From: Microbacterium nymphoidis
GTDB lineage: Bacteria > Actinomycetota > Actinomycetes > Actinomycetales > Microbacteriaceae
Length of the DNA: 64,000 bases
Assembly: GCF_021044885.1 (NCBI RefSeq)
Contig: NZ_JAJNOD010000003.1
Coordinates: 186,001-250,000 of the forward strand
Direction of reading: 5' to 3'
The translations under genes were made by a program, and so were the position numbers. The notes below the pieces were generated by a model, which made no database searches, was not told where the DNA came from, and saw only the letters and a list, made by a program, of their open reading frames with translations. Shown here piece after piece: positions 8,164 through 17,197 of this stretch; position 1 is the first letter of the stretch, and the number at the start of each line of letters is the position of its first letter.

Positions 8164-9263
8164 ACGACATCCTGGACGACCTGCGGCGGATCCTGCCGTC
8201 GGATGAAGCCGACGAGCAGCGTCTTCGGCGCAACAGAGCGGTGCTCCTTCAGGAGCTCACCCGGCGCCCGGCGCCGCGCGGGCGGTTGGCGCTACGCGTG
8301 GGTCTGGTTGCCACCGCCACGGCCGCCGTCGCCGGAACGGTGACCGTGCTCGCGCTGAACCCGGCACCCGCTCCCGCGCCGATGGCTGTGACCGAATCGG
8401 CGCCTGTGCCGATATCGTCTCCGACGCCGACCGATCCGCCGGCACAGCCGACGGCGACGCCCGCGCCGACGACGCAGCCCGCACCCGCACCGCCCACGGT
8501 GACGGGCGTGCTGGCGCAGGCCGCGCAGGCCGCTGCGTCGTCGGCAGTGCCGACTTCGGGATTTCGCCGTGTCGAGGTCACCGAGACCGCGCTGACGCAG
8601 GAGGGTCACACCGAAGACGGCACGAGTCTCGGTGATCTGGCGGATCCGGAGTACGTCGATGTCGCGACTCTCGACACGATGAGATGGAATCTGTATCTGC
8701 CGATGGAAGGCGATGGCACCTGGATCAGGCAGGTGGCGGGCACACCGACACGAGAGGCCCTGTGGGGGCGTGAAGATCGCGCGACCCCGGTGCCCGACTT
8801 CTCGAACTCTATCGGGCAGGCGTCCAGCTACCTGCCCAACTGGGCGTACTACGTGCTGCGGCCCTCGCGCTTCGCGGATCTTCCGCGCGACCCGCAGGCG
8901 CTGCTGGACCTAATCACCCAGGAACGCGGCGACGATGCGGGGTGGGTGATCCTGCACACGCTCTGCATGGGGTACGCGCCGGCTGATCTCCAGGCGGCGT
9001 TGTTCGAAGCTGCACGGCTCTTGCCGGATGCCGAACTGCTGGAATCCTCCGCAGGGACGGCCGTCATCGAGTGGCGCGAGCCGACCCCTGAGCCGGGCAA
9101 GCGGTTCCGGCTGACCATCGACACCGAGACAGGGCAAGTCGTCGCCTCCGACTGGTGGTGGGGGCGGGCGTCGTTGCTGCTCGGCACGCCTGACGACATT
9201 CCCGACCTCCATCGTGAGCTGAGCGGGACGTTCGTGGACTCGGCGCCCGATACCGCCTACTGA
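8160..9263 (+). CDS. membrane-anchored sigma-factor partner, CU044_5270-like
   Basis: This 367-residue protein starts on the last bases of the sigma gene (ATGA overlap) and is probably co-translated with it. It has a short cytoplasmic N-terminus (MNDILDDLRRILPSDEADEQ), one transmembrane helix at about residues 41-63 and a Pro/Thr/Ala-rich spacer (about 64-110). A large extracytoplasmic domain follows, with repeated Trp-rich stretches such as GDGTWIRQ, YYVLRPSRFADLP and TIDTETGQVVASDWWW. The layout matches the CU044_5270 type of proteins often paired with sigma factors in actinobacteria. It may sense an envelope signal or act as an anti-sigma factor (inference); no ZAS zinc motif is present. 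Confidence 0.75.
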   Translation: MNDILDDLRRILPSDEADEQRLRRNRAVLLQELTRRPAPRGRLALRVGLVATATAAVAGTVTVLALNPAPAPAPMAVTESAPVPISSPTPTDPPAQPTATPAPTTQPAPAPPTVTGVLAQAAQAAASSAVPTSGFRRVEVTETALTQEGHTEDGTSLGDLADPEYVDVATLDTMRWNLYLPMEGDGTWIRQVAGTPTREALWGREDRATPVPDFSNSIGQASSYLPNWAYYVLRPSRFADLPRDPQALLDLITQERGDDAGWVILHTLCMGYAPADLQAALFEAARLLPDAELLESSAGTAVIEWREPTPEPGKRFRLTIDTETGQVVASDWWWGRASLLLGTPDDIPDLHRELSGTFVDSAPDTAY

Positions 9264-9310
9264 CGCGCGGTGAGCCGCCCGCCGCCGGCTCGCATGTCCG
9301 CGGCGGCCGG

Positions 9311-9322
9311 TAGGCTCGGAGG
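9311..9322 (+). promoter_or_regulatory. -10 box of a leaderless dnaE promoter
   Basis: TAGGCT at 9311-9316 lies six bases before the GTG at 9323, so transcription should start at or next to the start codon. Confidence 0.6.
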
Positions 9323-12300
9323 GTGACAAGCGACTCCTTCGTGCACCTCCACGTCCACAGCGAATACTCCATGCTGGACGGGGCGGCGCGCCTCGGGGCG
9401 ATGGTCGCGGAGGCCGAGAAACAGGGCATGCCGGCCATCGCCGTGACCGATCACGGCAACACCTTCGGAGCCTTCGAGTTCTACAAGACCGCGAAGGCCG
9501 GCGGCGTGAAGCCGATCATCGGCATCGAGGCGTACGTCACCCCCGGCACCCACCGCAGCGACAAGACGCGAATCCGGTGGGGTACGGCCGAGCAGCAGTC
9601 CGATGATGTCTCCGGATCCGGTGCCTATACGCACATGACGATCTGGGCCGAGAACAACACCGGTATGCACAACCTGTTCCGGTTGAGCTCGCTCTCCAGC
9701 ATCGAGGGCTACTACTTCAAGCCCCGCATGGACCGTGAGCTGCTGAACACCTACCATGAGGGCCTCATCGCCACGACCGGCTGTCCGTCGGGGGAGATCC
9801 AGACGCGTCTGCGACTGGGGCAGTACAACGAGGCGCGGGCGGCCGCCGCGGAGTTCCAGGACATCTTCGGCAAGGAGAACTACTTCGCCGAGATCATGGA
9901 TCACGGCCTGGACATCGAGCGCCGGATCATGGGCGATCTGCTGAAGATCGCGAAGGACCTCAACATCCCGCTCGTCGGCACCAACGACCTTCACTACACG
10001 CACCGGCACGATGCGGATGCTCACGCCGCTCTGCTGTGCGTGCAGTCCGGCTCCACTCTGGACGATCCGAAGCGGTTCAAGTTCGACGGAGACGGCTACT
10101 ACCTGAAGTCCGCGGCCGAGATGCGCGATCTGTTCCGCGATCACCCGGAGGCCGTCGAAAGCACGCTGCTGATCGCGGAGCGCTGCAACGTGGAGTTCGA
10201 CACCGAGGCGAACTACATGCCTCGATTCCCGGTTCCCGAAGGGGAGACGGAGGAGAGCTGGTTCATCAAGGAGGTCGAGAAGGGACTGCACTACCGCTAC
10301 CCGGACGGCATCCCGGATGACGTGCGCAAGCAGGCCGACTACGAGGTGGGCATCATCACCCAGATGAAGTTCCCCGGCTACTTCCTTGTGGTCGCCGACT
10401 TCATCAACTGGGCCAAGGACAACGGCATCCGGGTGGGTCCCGGTCGTGGCTCCGGTGCAGGCTCCATGGCTGCCTATGCGATGCGGATCACAGACCTCGA
10501 CCCGCTGCCGCACGGCCTCATCTTCGAGCGCTTCCTGAACCCCGATCGCGTGTCGATGCCCGACTTCGACGTCGACTTCGACGACCGTCGCCGCACCGAG
10601 GTGATCAACTACGTCACCGAGAAGTACGGCGATGCGCGCGTCGCGCAGATCGTCACCTACGGCACGATCAAGGCCAAGCAGGCCCTCAAGGACGCCGGCC
10701 GCGTGCTCGGCTTCCCCTTCAGCATGGGGGAGAAGCTCACCAAGGCGATGCCCCCGGCGGTGATGGGAAAGGACATGCCGCTGACCGGCATGTACGACCC
10801 GGAGCACCCGCGCTACAAGGAGGCGAGCGAGTTCCGCGCGGTCGTGGACAGCGACCCCGAGGCCAAGACGGTGTTCGACACCGCACTGGGCATCGAGAAC
10901 CTCAAGCGACAGTGGGGTGTGCACGCTGCCGGTGTGATCATGTCCTCGGACCCCCTGATCGACATCATCCCCATCATGAAGCGCGAGCAGGATGGCCAGA
11001 TCGTCACCCAGTTCGACTACCCGGCGTGCGAATCGCTCGGCTTGATCAAGATGGACTTCCTGGGGCTGCGAAACCTCACGATCATCTCCGATGCGCTGGA
11101 CAACATCACCGCGAACCGGGGGGAGACGCTCGATCTCGAACACCTCCCGCTCGACGACAAGGCGTCCTACGACCTGCTGGCCCGCGGTGACACACTCGGT
11201 GTCTTCCAGCTCGATGGCGGGCCCATGCGCTCACTGCTCCGGCTCATGAAGCCGGACAACTTCGAAGACGTCTCCGCCGTCATCGCGCTGTATCGTCCGG
11301 GGCCGATGGGCGCCAACTCGCACACCAACTACGCCCTGCGCAAGAACGGTCTGCAGCCGGTCACCCCGATCCACCCGGAGCTCGAGGAGCCGCTGAAGGA
11401 CATCCTGGACATCAGCTACGGTCTGATCATCTACCAGGAGCAGGTCATGGCCATCGCCCAGCGCGTGGCGGGCTTCTCTCTCGGGCAGGCAGACATCCTC
11501 CGCCGGGCGATGGGTAAGAAGAAGAAGTCGGAGCTGGACAAGCAGTACGAGGGCTTCCACGACGGCATGGTGGAGCGCGGCTTCGGCGAGGGCGCCATCA
11601 AGGCGCTCTGGGACATCCTGCTCCCGTTCTCGGACTACGCCTTCAACAAAGCCCACTCCGCCGCCTACGGCCTGGTCTCGTACTGGACGGCATACCTCAA
11701 AGCCCACTATCCCGCCGAGTACATGGCGGCGCTGCTCACCAGCGTCGGCGACTCCAAGGACAAGATGGCCCTGTATCTCAACGAGTGCCGCCGGATGGGC
11801 ATCAAGGTGCTGCCACCGGATGTCTCGCAGTCCATCAAGTACTTCGCCGCCGTCGGTGAGGACATCCGCTTCGGCCTCGGAGCGGTGCGCAACGTCGGCT
11901 CCAACGTGGTGGATGGAATCGTCGAGGCCCGCGCCGACGGTCCGTACCTCTCATTCCACGACTTCCTCAAGCGCGTTCCCGCCCATGCAGCCAACAAGCG
12001 CACCGTGGAATCGCTGATCAAGGCAGGCGCTTTCGACTCGATGGGCTATACCCGCCGCGCCCTGATGGAGATCCACGAGGACGCGGTCGATGCTGCGGTG
12101 GCCGACAAACGCAAGGCCGCCACCGGGGCGATCGGCTTCGACTTCGACAGCCTGCTGGGCGAGGACGAGACCTCCACCACCTCCTACGTCCCGGAGCGAC
12201 CGGAGTGGACGAAGAAGGACAAGCTGGCGTTCGAGCGCGAGATGCTCGGCCTCTACGTCTCCGATCACCCGCTGGCGGGATTGGAGATGGCCCTCGCCAA

Positions 12301-12841
12301 GCACGCGTCCATCGGGATCGAGACGCTGCTCAGCAGCGAGGACATCAACGACGGCGATCAGGTCACCGTGGCGGGACTCGTCACCAGCGTGCAGCACCGT
12401 GTGGCCAAGGCCAGCGGCAACCCCTACGGCATGATCACGGTCGAGGACTTCTCCGGTGAGATCACGGTCATGTTCATGGGGAAGACCTACCTGGAGTTCC
12501 AGCACGCGCTCCAAGCCGACTCGATCCTCGCGGTCCGTGGCCGGGTCTCCCGGCGCGACGACGGTATGAACATCCACGCACAATCCGCCATGACACCGGA
12601 CGTCGGCTCCCTCGATGCCAGCTCAGAGCTCACCCTGGTGCTCTCGGAAGCACGCGCGACGGAGCGGGCGATGATGGAACTCGCCGACATCCTGCGCCGA
12701 AACGCGGGGGACACGGACGTGATCCTGAAGATGCACCGCGGACGCAGCGCCAAGGTCTTCGATCTGCCGTACTCCGTCGGCCTCACGGCAGAACTGTTCG
12801 GCGAGCTCAAATCGCTGCTCGGCCCGCAGTGCCTGGGGTGA
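9323..12841 (+). CDS. dnaE: DNA polymerase III alpha subunit DnaE (DnaE1 type)
   Basis: This is the replicative polymerase subunit, 1172 residues, a normal length for DnaE1. The N-terminal PHP domain (about 5-290) keeps all the usual metal ligand motifs: HLHVHSEYSMLDG, TDHGN, GIEAYV, CPSGE, DHGLDIE and TNDLHYTH. This suggests an active proofreading exonuclease as in mycobacterial DnaE1, unlike E. coli. The polymerase catalytic aspartates are Asp414 and Asp416 in PDFDVDF and Asp578 in IKMDFLGLRN. GRGSGAGSMAAYA and a helix-hairpin-helix region follow. The C-terminal OB fold is VTVAGLVTSVQHR to GEITVMFMG (about residues 1010-1060). GTG 9323 is supported by the adjacent -10 box. Confidence 0.97.
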   Translation: MTSDSFVHLHVHSEYSMLDGAARLGAMVAEAEKQGMPAIAVTDHGNTFGAFEFYKTAKAGGVKPIIGIEAYVTPGTHRSDKTRIRWGTAEQQSDDVSGSGAYTHMTIWAENNTGMHNLFRLSSLSSIEGYYFKPRMDRELLNTYHEGLIATTGCPSGEIQTRLRLGQYNEARAAAAEFQDIFGKENYFAEIMDHGLDIERRIMGDLLKIAKDLNIPLVGTNDLHYTHRHDADAHAALLCVQSGSTLDDPKRFKFDGDGYYLKSAAEMRDLFRDHPEAVESTLLIAERCNVEFDTEANYMPRFPVPEGETEESWFIKEVEKGLHYRYPDGIPDDVRKQADYEVGIITQMKFPGYFLVVADFINWAKDNGIRVGPGRGSGAGSMAAYAMRITDLDPLPHGLIFERFLNPDRVSMPDFDVDFDDRRRTEVINYVTEKYGDARVAQIVTYGTIKAKQALKDAGRVLGFPFSMGEKLTKAMPPAVMGKDMPLTGMYDPEHPRYKEASEFRAVVDSDPEAKTVFDTALGIENLKRQWGVHAAGVIMSSDPLIDIIPIMKREQDGQIVTQFDYPACESLGLIKMDFLGLRNLTIISDALDNITANRGETLDLEHLPLDDKASYDLLARGDTLGVFQLDGGPMRSLLRLMKPDNFEDVSAVIALYRPGPMGANSHTNYALRKNGLQPVTPIHPELEEPLKDILDISYGLIIYQEQVMAIAQRVAGFSLGQADILRRAMGKKKKSELDKQYEGFHDGMVERGFGEGAIKALWDILLPFSDYAFNKAHSAAYGLVSYWTAYLKAHYPAEYMAALLTSVGDSKDKMALYLNECRRMGIKVLPPDVSQSIKYFAAVGEDIRFGLGAVRNVGSNVVDGIVEARADGPYLSFHDFLKRVPAHAANKRTVESLIKAGAFDSMGYTRRALMEIHEDAVDAAVADKRKAATGAIGFDFDSLLGEDETSTTSYVPERPEWTKKDKLAFEREMLGLYVSDHPLAGLEMALAKHASIGIETLLSSEDINDGDQVTVAGLVTSVQHRVAKASGNPYGMITVEDFSGEITVMFMGKTYLEFQHALQADSILAVRGRVSRRDDGMNIHAQSAMTPDVGSLDASSELTLVLSEARATERAMMELADILRRNAGDTDVILKMHRGRSAKVFDLPYSVGLTAELFGELKSLLGPQCLG

Positions 12842-12848
12842 GAAGACG

Positions 12849-14219
12849 GTGACTGATTCCTCAGGCGGAGAGTTCCGCAACCCCTATGCACCCCTGCCGC
12901 CGTCACCGCCGGGTGGCGTGCCCGCGCCGGTCGACATGGACGGCGCGCGTCCCGCGGCGAACCCGGCTCCGCCGCAGCGGGTGAGAGCGCGGCGCCGAGC
13001 TGCAGGACAGGCGCGAGATGCCCAGCGGTCGCGATCTCTCCCCTCAGAGCGCTCGACGGCTGGACCGGGCTCTGCGGCCTCCGCCGCTCCCACCTCAGCC
13101 ACGGCGGCACCGACGGCGCCTTCGTCCGCTGATGCGCGCCCGTCCGGCGACCCGTGGCAGAGTCTGGTCGATCTCAGCGCTGTCGTCGCCGCACCGCCGC
13201 GCCAGCCGCTCCGGGTCGGCACCTTCACGCTGCGTGAGGTGCTCGTGGTCGTCCTGGGTCTCGCGCAACTCGCAGCCGGGTTCGTCTCGGTCTCGCCCGG
13301 GCCCTATCATCCGGTGATCGCTCTCGGCGTGCTCTGGGTGATGATCATCGCCCTGCCGGCCGGCGCCGTCGTCCTCACCGTCGTGCGTCGCTGCTGGGCG
13401 CCGCAGGTGCGGGTCGGCATGTTCAGCGTCGACGCATTCATCGCGGCCGCATCCGTCAGCGCGCTGCTGGGGTGGCTCAACGTGATGACGCTGGGCCCCG
13501 TGGCCTGGTTCGGATGTCTGCTGGCCGTCGGGTTCGTGGCGATCGGGCTGGCCGGTTCGCTGATCCCGGGGCTGCGCGAAGACTTCACGACCAGGCCGGC
13601 CGCCCTCGCCCATCCGTCCGATCGGCCGCTGCGCCCGCGAGCTGGGGAGAGAGCCGTCGCCGGCACCGACGCGATCCTCGTCAGCGCGGGGGACGCCGCG
13701 CGTGGCGTGGTGCCTTCGGTTCGTGCGGTCACCATGTTCCCCGCTGCCGGTCCGTTTCGGCATCCGGTCCCACGTGTGATCGGAAGCGGAATGGACGAGG
13801 CCTCTCTCACGTCCCCACGAATCGACGATGGCCACGGCATCGCCGCGGCCTTCGGCTCCGCGTCGGCCGATGACGGTCACCGGACGGGTGCCGCTCCCGT
13901 GGCGGATAGCATGGGGGAGGCCGCCCCGGCCCCCGGCTCCCCGATGGACGCGCCCGCAGTCGCGGGAGGTGTCGACGCGAAGACGGAGTCTGAGGGCGAC
14001 CGGGCAGGAAGCGGTTCCGAATCTCCGGCGCACCGGGGCTTCTGGATCCTCGTCCCCGAGGAGCGCATCGCGGTCGATCCGTTGGGTCGTCCGATGTTCC
14101 CCGTGGGACCGTCCGCATGGACGCTCGCCCTTGAAGACCGCGGGGACCGCCTGCTGGTCCGCTCTGCGGACGGGCGCGTGGGACTCCTCACCGACCTGAC
14201 CGGAGTGATCAGAAACTGA
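12849..14219 (+). CDS. uncharacterised four-helix membrane protein
   Basis: I do not recognise this 456-residue protein. Residues 1-120 are rich in Pro, Ala and Arg and look disordered. Four predicted helices follow at about 127-148, 156-180, 194-216 and 217-238 (for example TLREVLVVVLGLAQLAAGF and WFGCLLAVGFVAIGLAGSLI). A long Ala/Gly-rich tail ends in a more ordered C-terminus (about 395-456) containing GFWILVPEERIAVDPLGRP and LALEDRGDRLLVRSADGRVG. GTG 12849 lies eight bases after dnaE. The stop overlaps the hisD ATG by one base (TGATG), so it is probably translated together with hisD. Nothing indicates a function in replication or histidine synthesis. Confidence 0.7.
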   Translation: MTDSSGGEFRNPYAPLPPSPPGGVPAPVDMDGARPAANPAPPQRVRARRRAAGQARDAQRSRSLPSERSTAGPGSAASAAPTSATAAPTAPSSADARPSGDPWQSLVDLSAVVAAPPRQPLRVGTFTLREVLVVVLGLAQLAAGFVSVSPGPYHPVIALGVLWVMIIALPAGAVVLTVVRRCWAPQVRVGMFSVDAFIAAASVSALLGWLNVMTLGPVAWFGCLLAVGFVAIGLAGSLIPGLREDFTTRPAALAHPSDRPLRPRAGERAVAGTDAILVSAGDAARGVVPSVRAVTMFPAAGPFRHPVPRVIGSGMDEASLTSPRIDDGHGIAAAFGSASADDGHRTGAAPVADSMGEAAPAPGSPMDAPAVAGGVDAKTESEGDRAGSGSESPAHRGFWILVPEERIAVDPLGRPMFPVGPSAWTLALEDRGDRLLVRSADGRVGLLTDLTGVIRN

Positions 14220-15520
14220 TGCGCACCATCGACCTGCGCGGGCAGCAGCTCTCGCCCGCAGAACTTCTCGCCGTGGTCCCCCGGGGCGCCGACGCGCATG
14301 CGAACGCGCAGGTTGTCGCGGCGGAGATCGTCGCAGACGTACGCGCGCGTGGTGAGGAAGCCCTCCGCGAGCAGGCGGCGCGCTTCGACGGAGTCGAAGG
14401 TCACGCCATCCGCGTGCCGCGTGAGCAGCTGGATGAGGCGCTCGCGAGCGTCGATCCCGCCGTGCGGGCAGCACTGGAGGAGTCCATCCGCCGGGTGCGT
14501 CTGGCCTCTGCGGCGCAGGTTCCCGCGCCGCAGGTGACCGAGATCGCTGACGGTGCCCGCGTCACGCAGCGCTGGCAGCCGGTCAACCGCGTGGGCGTCT
14601 ACGTCCCGGGCGGTAAGGCTGCGCTGTCCTCGAGCGTCGTCATGAACGTCGTCCCCGCTCAGGTGGCAGGTGTGACCTCCATCGCGCTGGCATCGCCACC
14701 GCAGCGCGAGCACGGGGGCCGTGTCCACCCGACCATCCTGGCTGCGGCGGCGCTCCTCGGCATCGAGGAGGTCTATGCGGTGGGCGGCGCGGGTGCCATC
14801 GGCGCCCTCGCCCACGGCGTCTCCGCGCTCGGCCTGAACCCGGTGGACGTGGTGACCGGACCGGGAAACAACTTCGTGGCCGCCGCCAAGCGCGTGGTCT
14901 CCGGCACGGTGGGCATCGACGCCGAAGCCGGCGCCACGGAAATCCTCGTCGTGGCCGACGACACCGCCGACGCCGCGCTCGTTGCCGCCGACCTGGTCAG
15001 CCAGGCCGAGCACGACGAGCAGGCAGGCGCGGTGCTCGTCACCGACTCTCCGGCGCTCGCCGACGCCGTCGTCGCTGCGGTCGACGCGCGGGTGGGAAGC
15101 ACCAAGCACGCGGAGCGCGTTCGAGCCGCACTGGCCGGTCCGCAGTCCGCGATCGTGCTGGTCGACTCGCCCGAGGCCGCGTGCGCCGTCAGCAACGCCT
15201 ACGGCCCGGAGCACCTGGAGCTTCACATCCGTGACGCCGCCGCCGCGGCCGCCGGATACACCAACGCGGGCGCGCTCTTCATCGGACCCTCGTCGCCGGT
15301 GAGCCTGGGCGACTACCTCGCCGGCTCGAACCACGTCCTGCCGACCGCCGGCTCCTCCCGCTTCGCCGCGGGCCTCGGCGCGCACACGTTCCTGCGACCG
15401 CAGCAGATCATCGAGTACTCCCGCGAGGCGCTGGAAGCGGTGCACTCCGACATCGTGGCCATGGCAAACGCCGAGGACCTGCCGGCGCACGGCGAGGCGG
15501 TCACCGCACGCTTCGCCTGA
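14219..15520 (+). CDS. hisD: histidinol dehydrogenase HisD
   Basis: HisD is the zinc enzyme that oxidises L-histidinol to L-histidine in two NAD-dependent steps, the end of histidine synthesis. The 433-residue length matches the family. Visible motifs are [32 protein letters not shown] and [25 protein letters not shown] supplies zinc-ligand Gln and His and the catalytic Glu-His region. [15 protein letters not shown] and the C-terminal LPAHGEAV supply the remaining Asp and His ligands. The rest of the his operon is not in the window; hisD stands behind dnaE and a membrane protein gene. A strong hairpin at 15541-15574 ends the unit. Confidence 0.96.
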   Translation: MRTIDLRGQQLSPAELLAVVPRGADAHANAQVVAAEIVADVRARGEEALREQAARFDGVEGHAIRVPREQLDEALASVDPAVRAALEESIRRVRLASAAQVPAPQVTEIADGARVTQRWQPVNRVGVYVPGGKAALSSSVVMNVVPAQVAGVTSIALASPPQREHGGRVHPTILAAAALLGIEEVYAVGGAGAIGALAHGVSALGLNPVDVVTGPGNNFVAAAKRVVSGTVGIDAEAGATEILVVADDTADAALVAADLVSQAEHDEQAGAVLVTDSPALADAVVAAVDARVGSTKHAERVRAALAGPQSAIVLVDSPEAACAVSNAYGPEHLELHIRDAAAAAAGYTNAGALFIGPSSPVSLGDYLAGSNHVLPTAGSSRFAAGLGAHTFLRPQQIIEYSREALEAVHSDIVAMANAEDLPAHGEAVTARFA

Positions 15521-15540
15521 CACGCGGATCCTGGCAGTTC

Positions 15541-15574
15541 GGTGCGCGCCGTCCCGGGTGGGACGGCGCGCACC
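15541..15574 (+). terminator. perfect 15-bp hairpin terminator after hisD
   Basis: GGTGCGCGCCGTCCC (15541-15555) pairs without mismatch with 15560-15574 around a GGGT loop. There is no T-run, as is common for terminators in high-GC actinobacteria. It separates hisD from nrdR. Confidence 0.75.
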
Positions 15575-15585
15575 CGCGTGTGCCG

Positions 15586-15600
15586 TATTCTGTGGAAGCC
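15586..15600 (+). promoter_or_regulatory. -10 box of nrdR promoter
   Basis: TATTCT at 15586-15591 lies nine bases before the ATG at 15601. The message would be leaderless or have a leader of a few bases, leaving too little room for a normal ribosome binding site. Confidence 0.5.
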
Positions 15601-16071
15601 ATGCATTGCCCGTTCTGCCGCCATTCCGATTCCCGCGTGATCGATTCGCGTACCAGCGATGACGGTCTCTCGATCCGTCGTCGTCGTCAGTGTCCCGAGT
15701 GCGGAGGACGATTCTCCACGCTGGAGACCGCGAGCCTCGGCGTGATCAAGCGCTCCGGCGCGATCGAGCCGTTCAGCCGTGACAAGGTCGTCTCCGGTGT
15801 CCGCAAGGCCTGCCAGGGCCGCCCCGTCACCGACGCCGACCTCGCACTGCTCGCCCAGCGGGTGGAGGAGGCCGTGCGCCAGACCGGCCAGAGCCAGATC
15901 GACGCGAACGAGATCGGTCTCGCCATCCTGCAGCCGCTGCGCGAGCTCGACGAGGTGGCGTACCTCCGCTTCGCCAGCGTCTACCAGGCCTTCGAGTCCC
16001 TCGAGGATTTCGAGGCCGCGATCACGGATCTGCGCGCGGACCACGCGCGGCCGGTGCGCGCGGCCGACTGA
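15601..16071 (+). CDS. nrdR: transcriptional repressor NrdR
   Basis: NrdR represses ribonucleotide reductase genes when its ATP-cone senses high (d)ATP. The 156-residue protein starts [17 protein letters not shown] and has a zinc ribbon with CPFC (residues 3-6) and [21 protein letters not shown] leads into the ATP-cone (about residues 46-136, [46 protein letters not shown]). ATG 15601 is the family-standard start; the open frame upstream to 15580 is ignored. No reductase genes are in the window. Confidence 0.97.
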   Translation: MHCPFCRHSDSRVIDSRTSDDGLSIRRRRQCPECGGRFSTLETASLGVIKRSGAIEPFSRDKVVSGVRKACQGRPVTDADLALLAQRVEEAVRQTGQSQIDANEIGLAILQPLRELDEVAYLRFASVYQAFESLEDFEAAITDLRADHARPVRAAD

Positions 16072-16107
16072 CGCATCACCGTGGCGGATGCGCATCCGCG
16101 TCGCCGG

Positions 16108-16121
16108 TAATCTGGAAGGCG
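16108..16121 (+). promoter_or_regulatory. -10 box of pyrD promoter
   Basis: TAATCT at 16108-16113 precedes the ATG at 16122 by eight bases, consistent with a leaderless or nearly leaderless message. Confidence 0.5.
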
Positions 16122-17144
16122 ATGTATGCCTTCGCCTTCCGCGTGTTCTTCTCGAAGCTCGATCCCGAGACGGCGCACCATCTCGTCAATCCGGTCATCC
16201 GCCTGATCGGTCTGCCGCCGTTCTCCTGGATCGCCCGTGCTCTCACCCGTCCCGCGGCGTCGACACGTACCAAGGCCCTCGGGCTGTGGTTCCCCTCGCC
16301 GTTCGGTATCGCCGCCGGCTTCGACAAGGATGTCCGGATGGTGCGCGGGCTGGCTGCCCTCGGATTCGGGCACGTCGAGGTGGGAACCGTCACGGCCATC
16401 GCCCAGGAGGGCAACCCGCGTCCGCGCCTGTTCCGCCTGATCCCGGACCGGGCCATCGTGAACCGCATGGGCTTCAACAACCACGGAGCTGCGGCCGCGG
16501 CGCACCAGCTCGAGAAGCTCCGCCGGCGCACCCCCGACATCGTGATCGGCGCCAACATCGGCAAGAGCCGAGTGGTGGACGTCGACGATGCCACCGCCGA
16601 CTACGTCCGCAGCGCGAGTCTCGTCGCCCCGCACGCCGACTACCTCGCGGTCAATGTGTCGTCACCGAACACACCGGGCCTTCGCGGTCTGCAGGCTGTC
16701 GAGACACTCGCGCCGCTGCTGCAGGCGGTGCGCGAGGCGGCTGGCGACACGCCCGTGCTCGTCAAGATCGCGCCCGATCTCACCGACGACGAGATCACGG
16801 GGATCGCCCGCCTCGCGGTGCGCGAAGGGCTGGCCGGAATCATCGCCACGAACACCACGATCTCGCGTGAGGGCCTGCGCACCGATGCCGCGGTCGTCGA
16901 GGCAGCCGGTGCGGGTGGATTGTCCGGCGCTCCGCTTAAGGCTCGCTCGCTGGAGGTGCTGCGCACGGTGCGTTCGGCTGTCCCCGAGGACTTCTGCGTG
17001 ATCTCCGTCGGCGGCGTCGAGACCGGTGCGGATGTCCGCGAGCGGCTGGCGGCCGGCGCCACCCTCGTGCAGGGCTACAGCGCGTTCATCTACGAGGGCC
17101 CGTTCTGGGGCCGCAAGCTCAACCGGGCCCTCGCCGCTCACTGA
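16122..17144 (+). CDS. pyrD: quinone-dependent dihydroorotate dehydrogenase (class 2)
   Basis: PyrD oxidises dihydroorotate to orotate in pyrimidine synthesis, passing electrons to the quinone pool at the membrane. The 340-residue length and the N-terminal membrane-association helices (MYAFAFRVFFSKLDPETAHHLV and onward) identify class 2. Motifs are FGIAAGFDKD, GFGHVEVGTVT, MGFNNHG, GANIGKS, the active-site loop VNVSSPNTPGLRGLQ with the catalytic Ser, VLVKIAPDLTD, ATNTTISREG and SVGGVETGADVRERL. It stands alone between nrdR and a convergent gene, with a shared bidirectional terminator downstream. Confidence 0.96.
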   Translation: MYAFAFRVFFSKLDPETAHHLVNPVIRLIGLPPFSWIARALTRPAASTRTKALGLWFPSPFGIAAGFDKDVRMVRGLAALGFGHVEVGTVTAIAQEGNPRPRLFRLIPDRAIVNRMGFNNHGAAAAAHQLEKLRRRTPDIVIGANIGKSRVVDVDDATADYVRSASLVAPHADYLAVNVSSPNTPGLRGLQAVETLAPLLQAVREAAGDTPVLVKIAPDLTDDEITGIARLAVREGLAGIIATNTTISREGLRTDAAVVEAAGAGGLSGAPLKARSLEVLRTVRSAVPEDFCVISVGGVETGADVRERLAAGATLVQGYSAFIYEGPFWGRKLNRALAAH

Positions 17145-17150
17145 GGGAAG

Positions 17151-17188
17151 ACGGAGGGCCCCGATCCACGCGGATCGGGGCCCTCCGT
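17151..17188. terminator. bidirectional terminator between pyrD and the DUF3043 gene
   Basis: Bases 17151-17167 (ACGGAGGGCCCCGATCC) pair perfectly over 17 bp with 17172-17188 around an ACGC loop. TCAGTTTGCTC follows on the plus strand. The symmetric stem can stop both converging transcripts. Confidence 0.8.
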
Positions 17189-17197
17189 TCAGTTTGC

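Noticed and set aside
9257..11143. 628-residue minus-strand open frame opposite dnaE
   Set aside because: It has only low-complexity composition and overlaps conserved dnaE catalytic regions.
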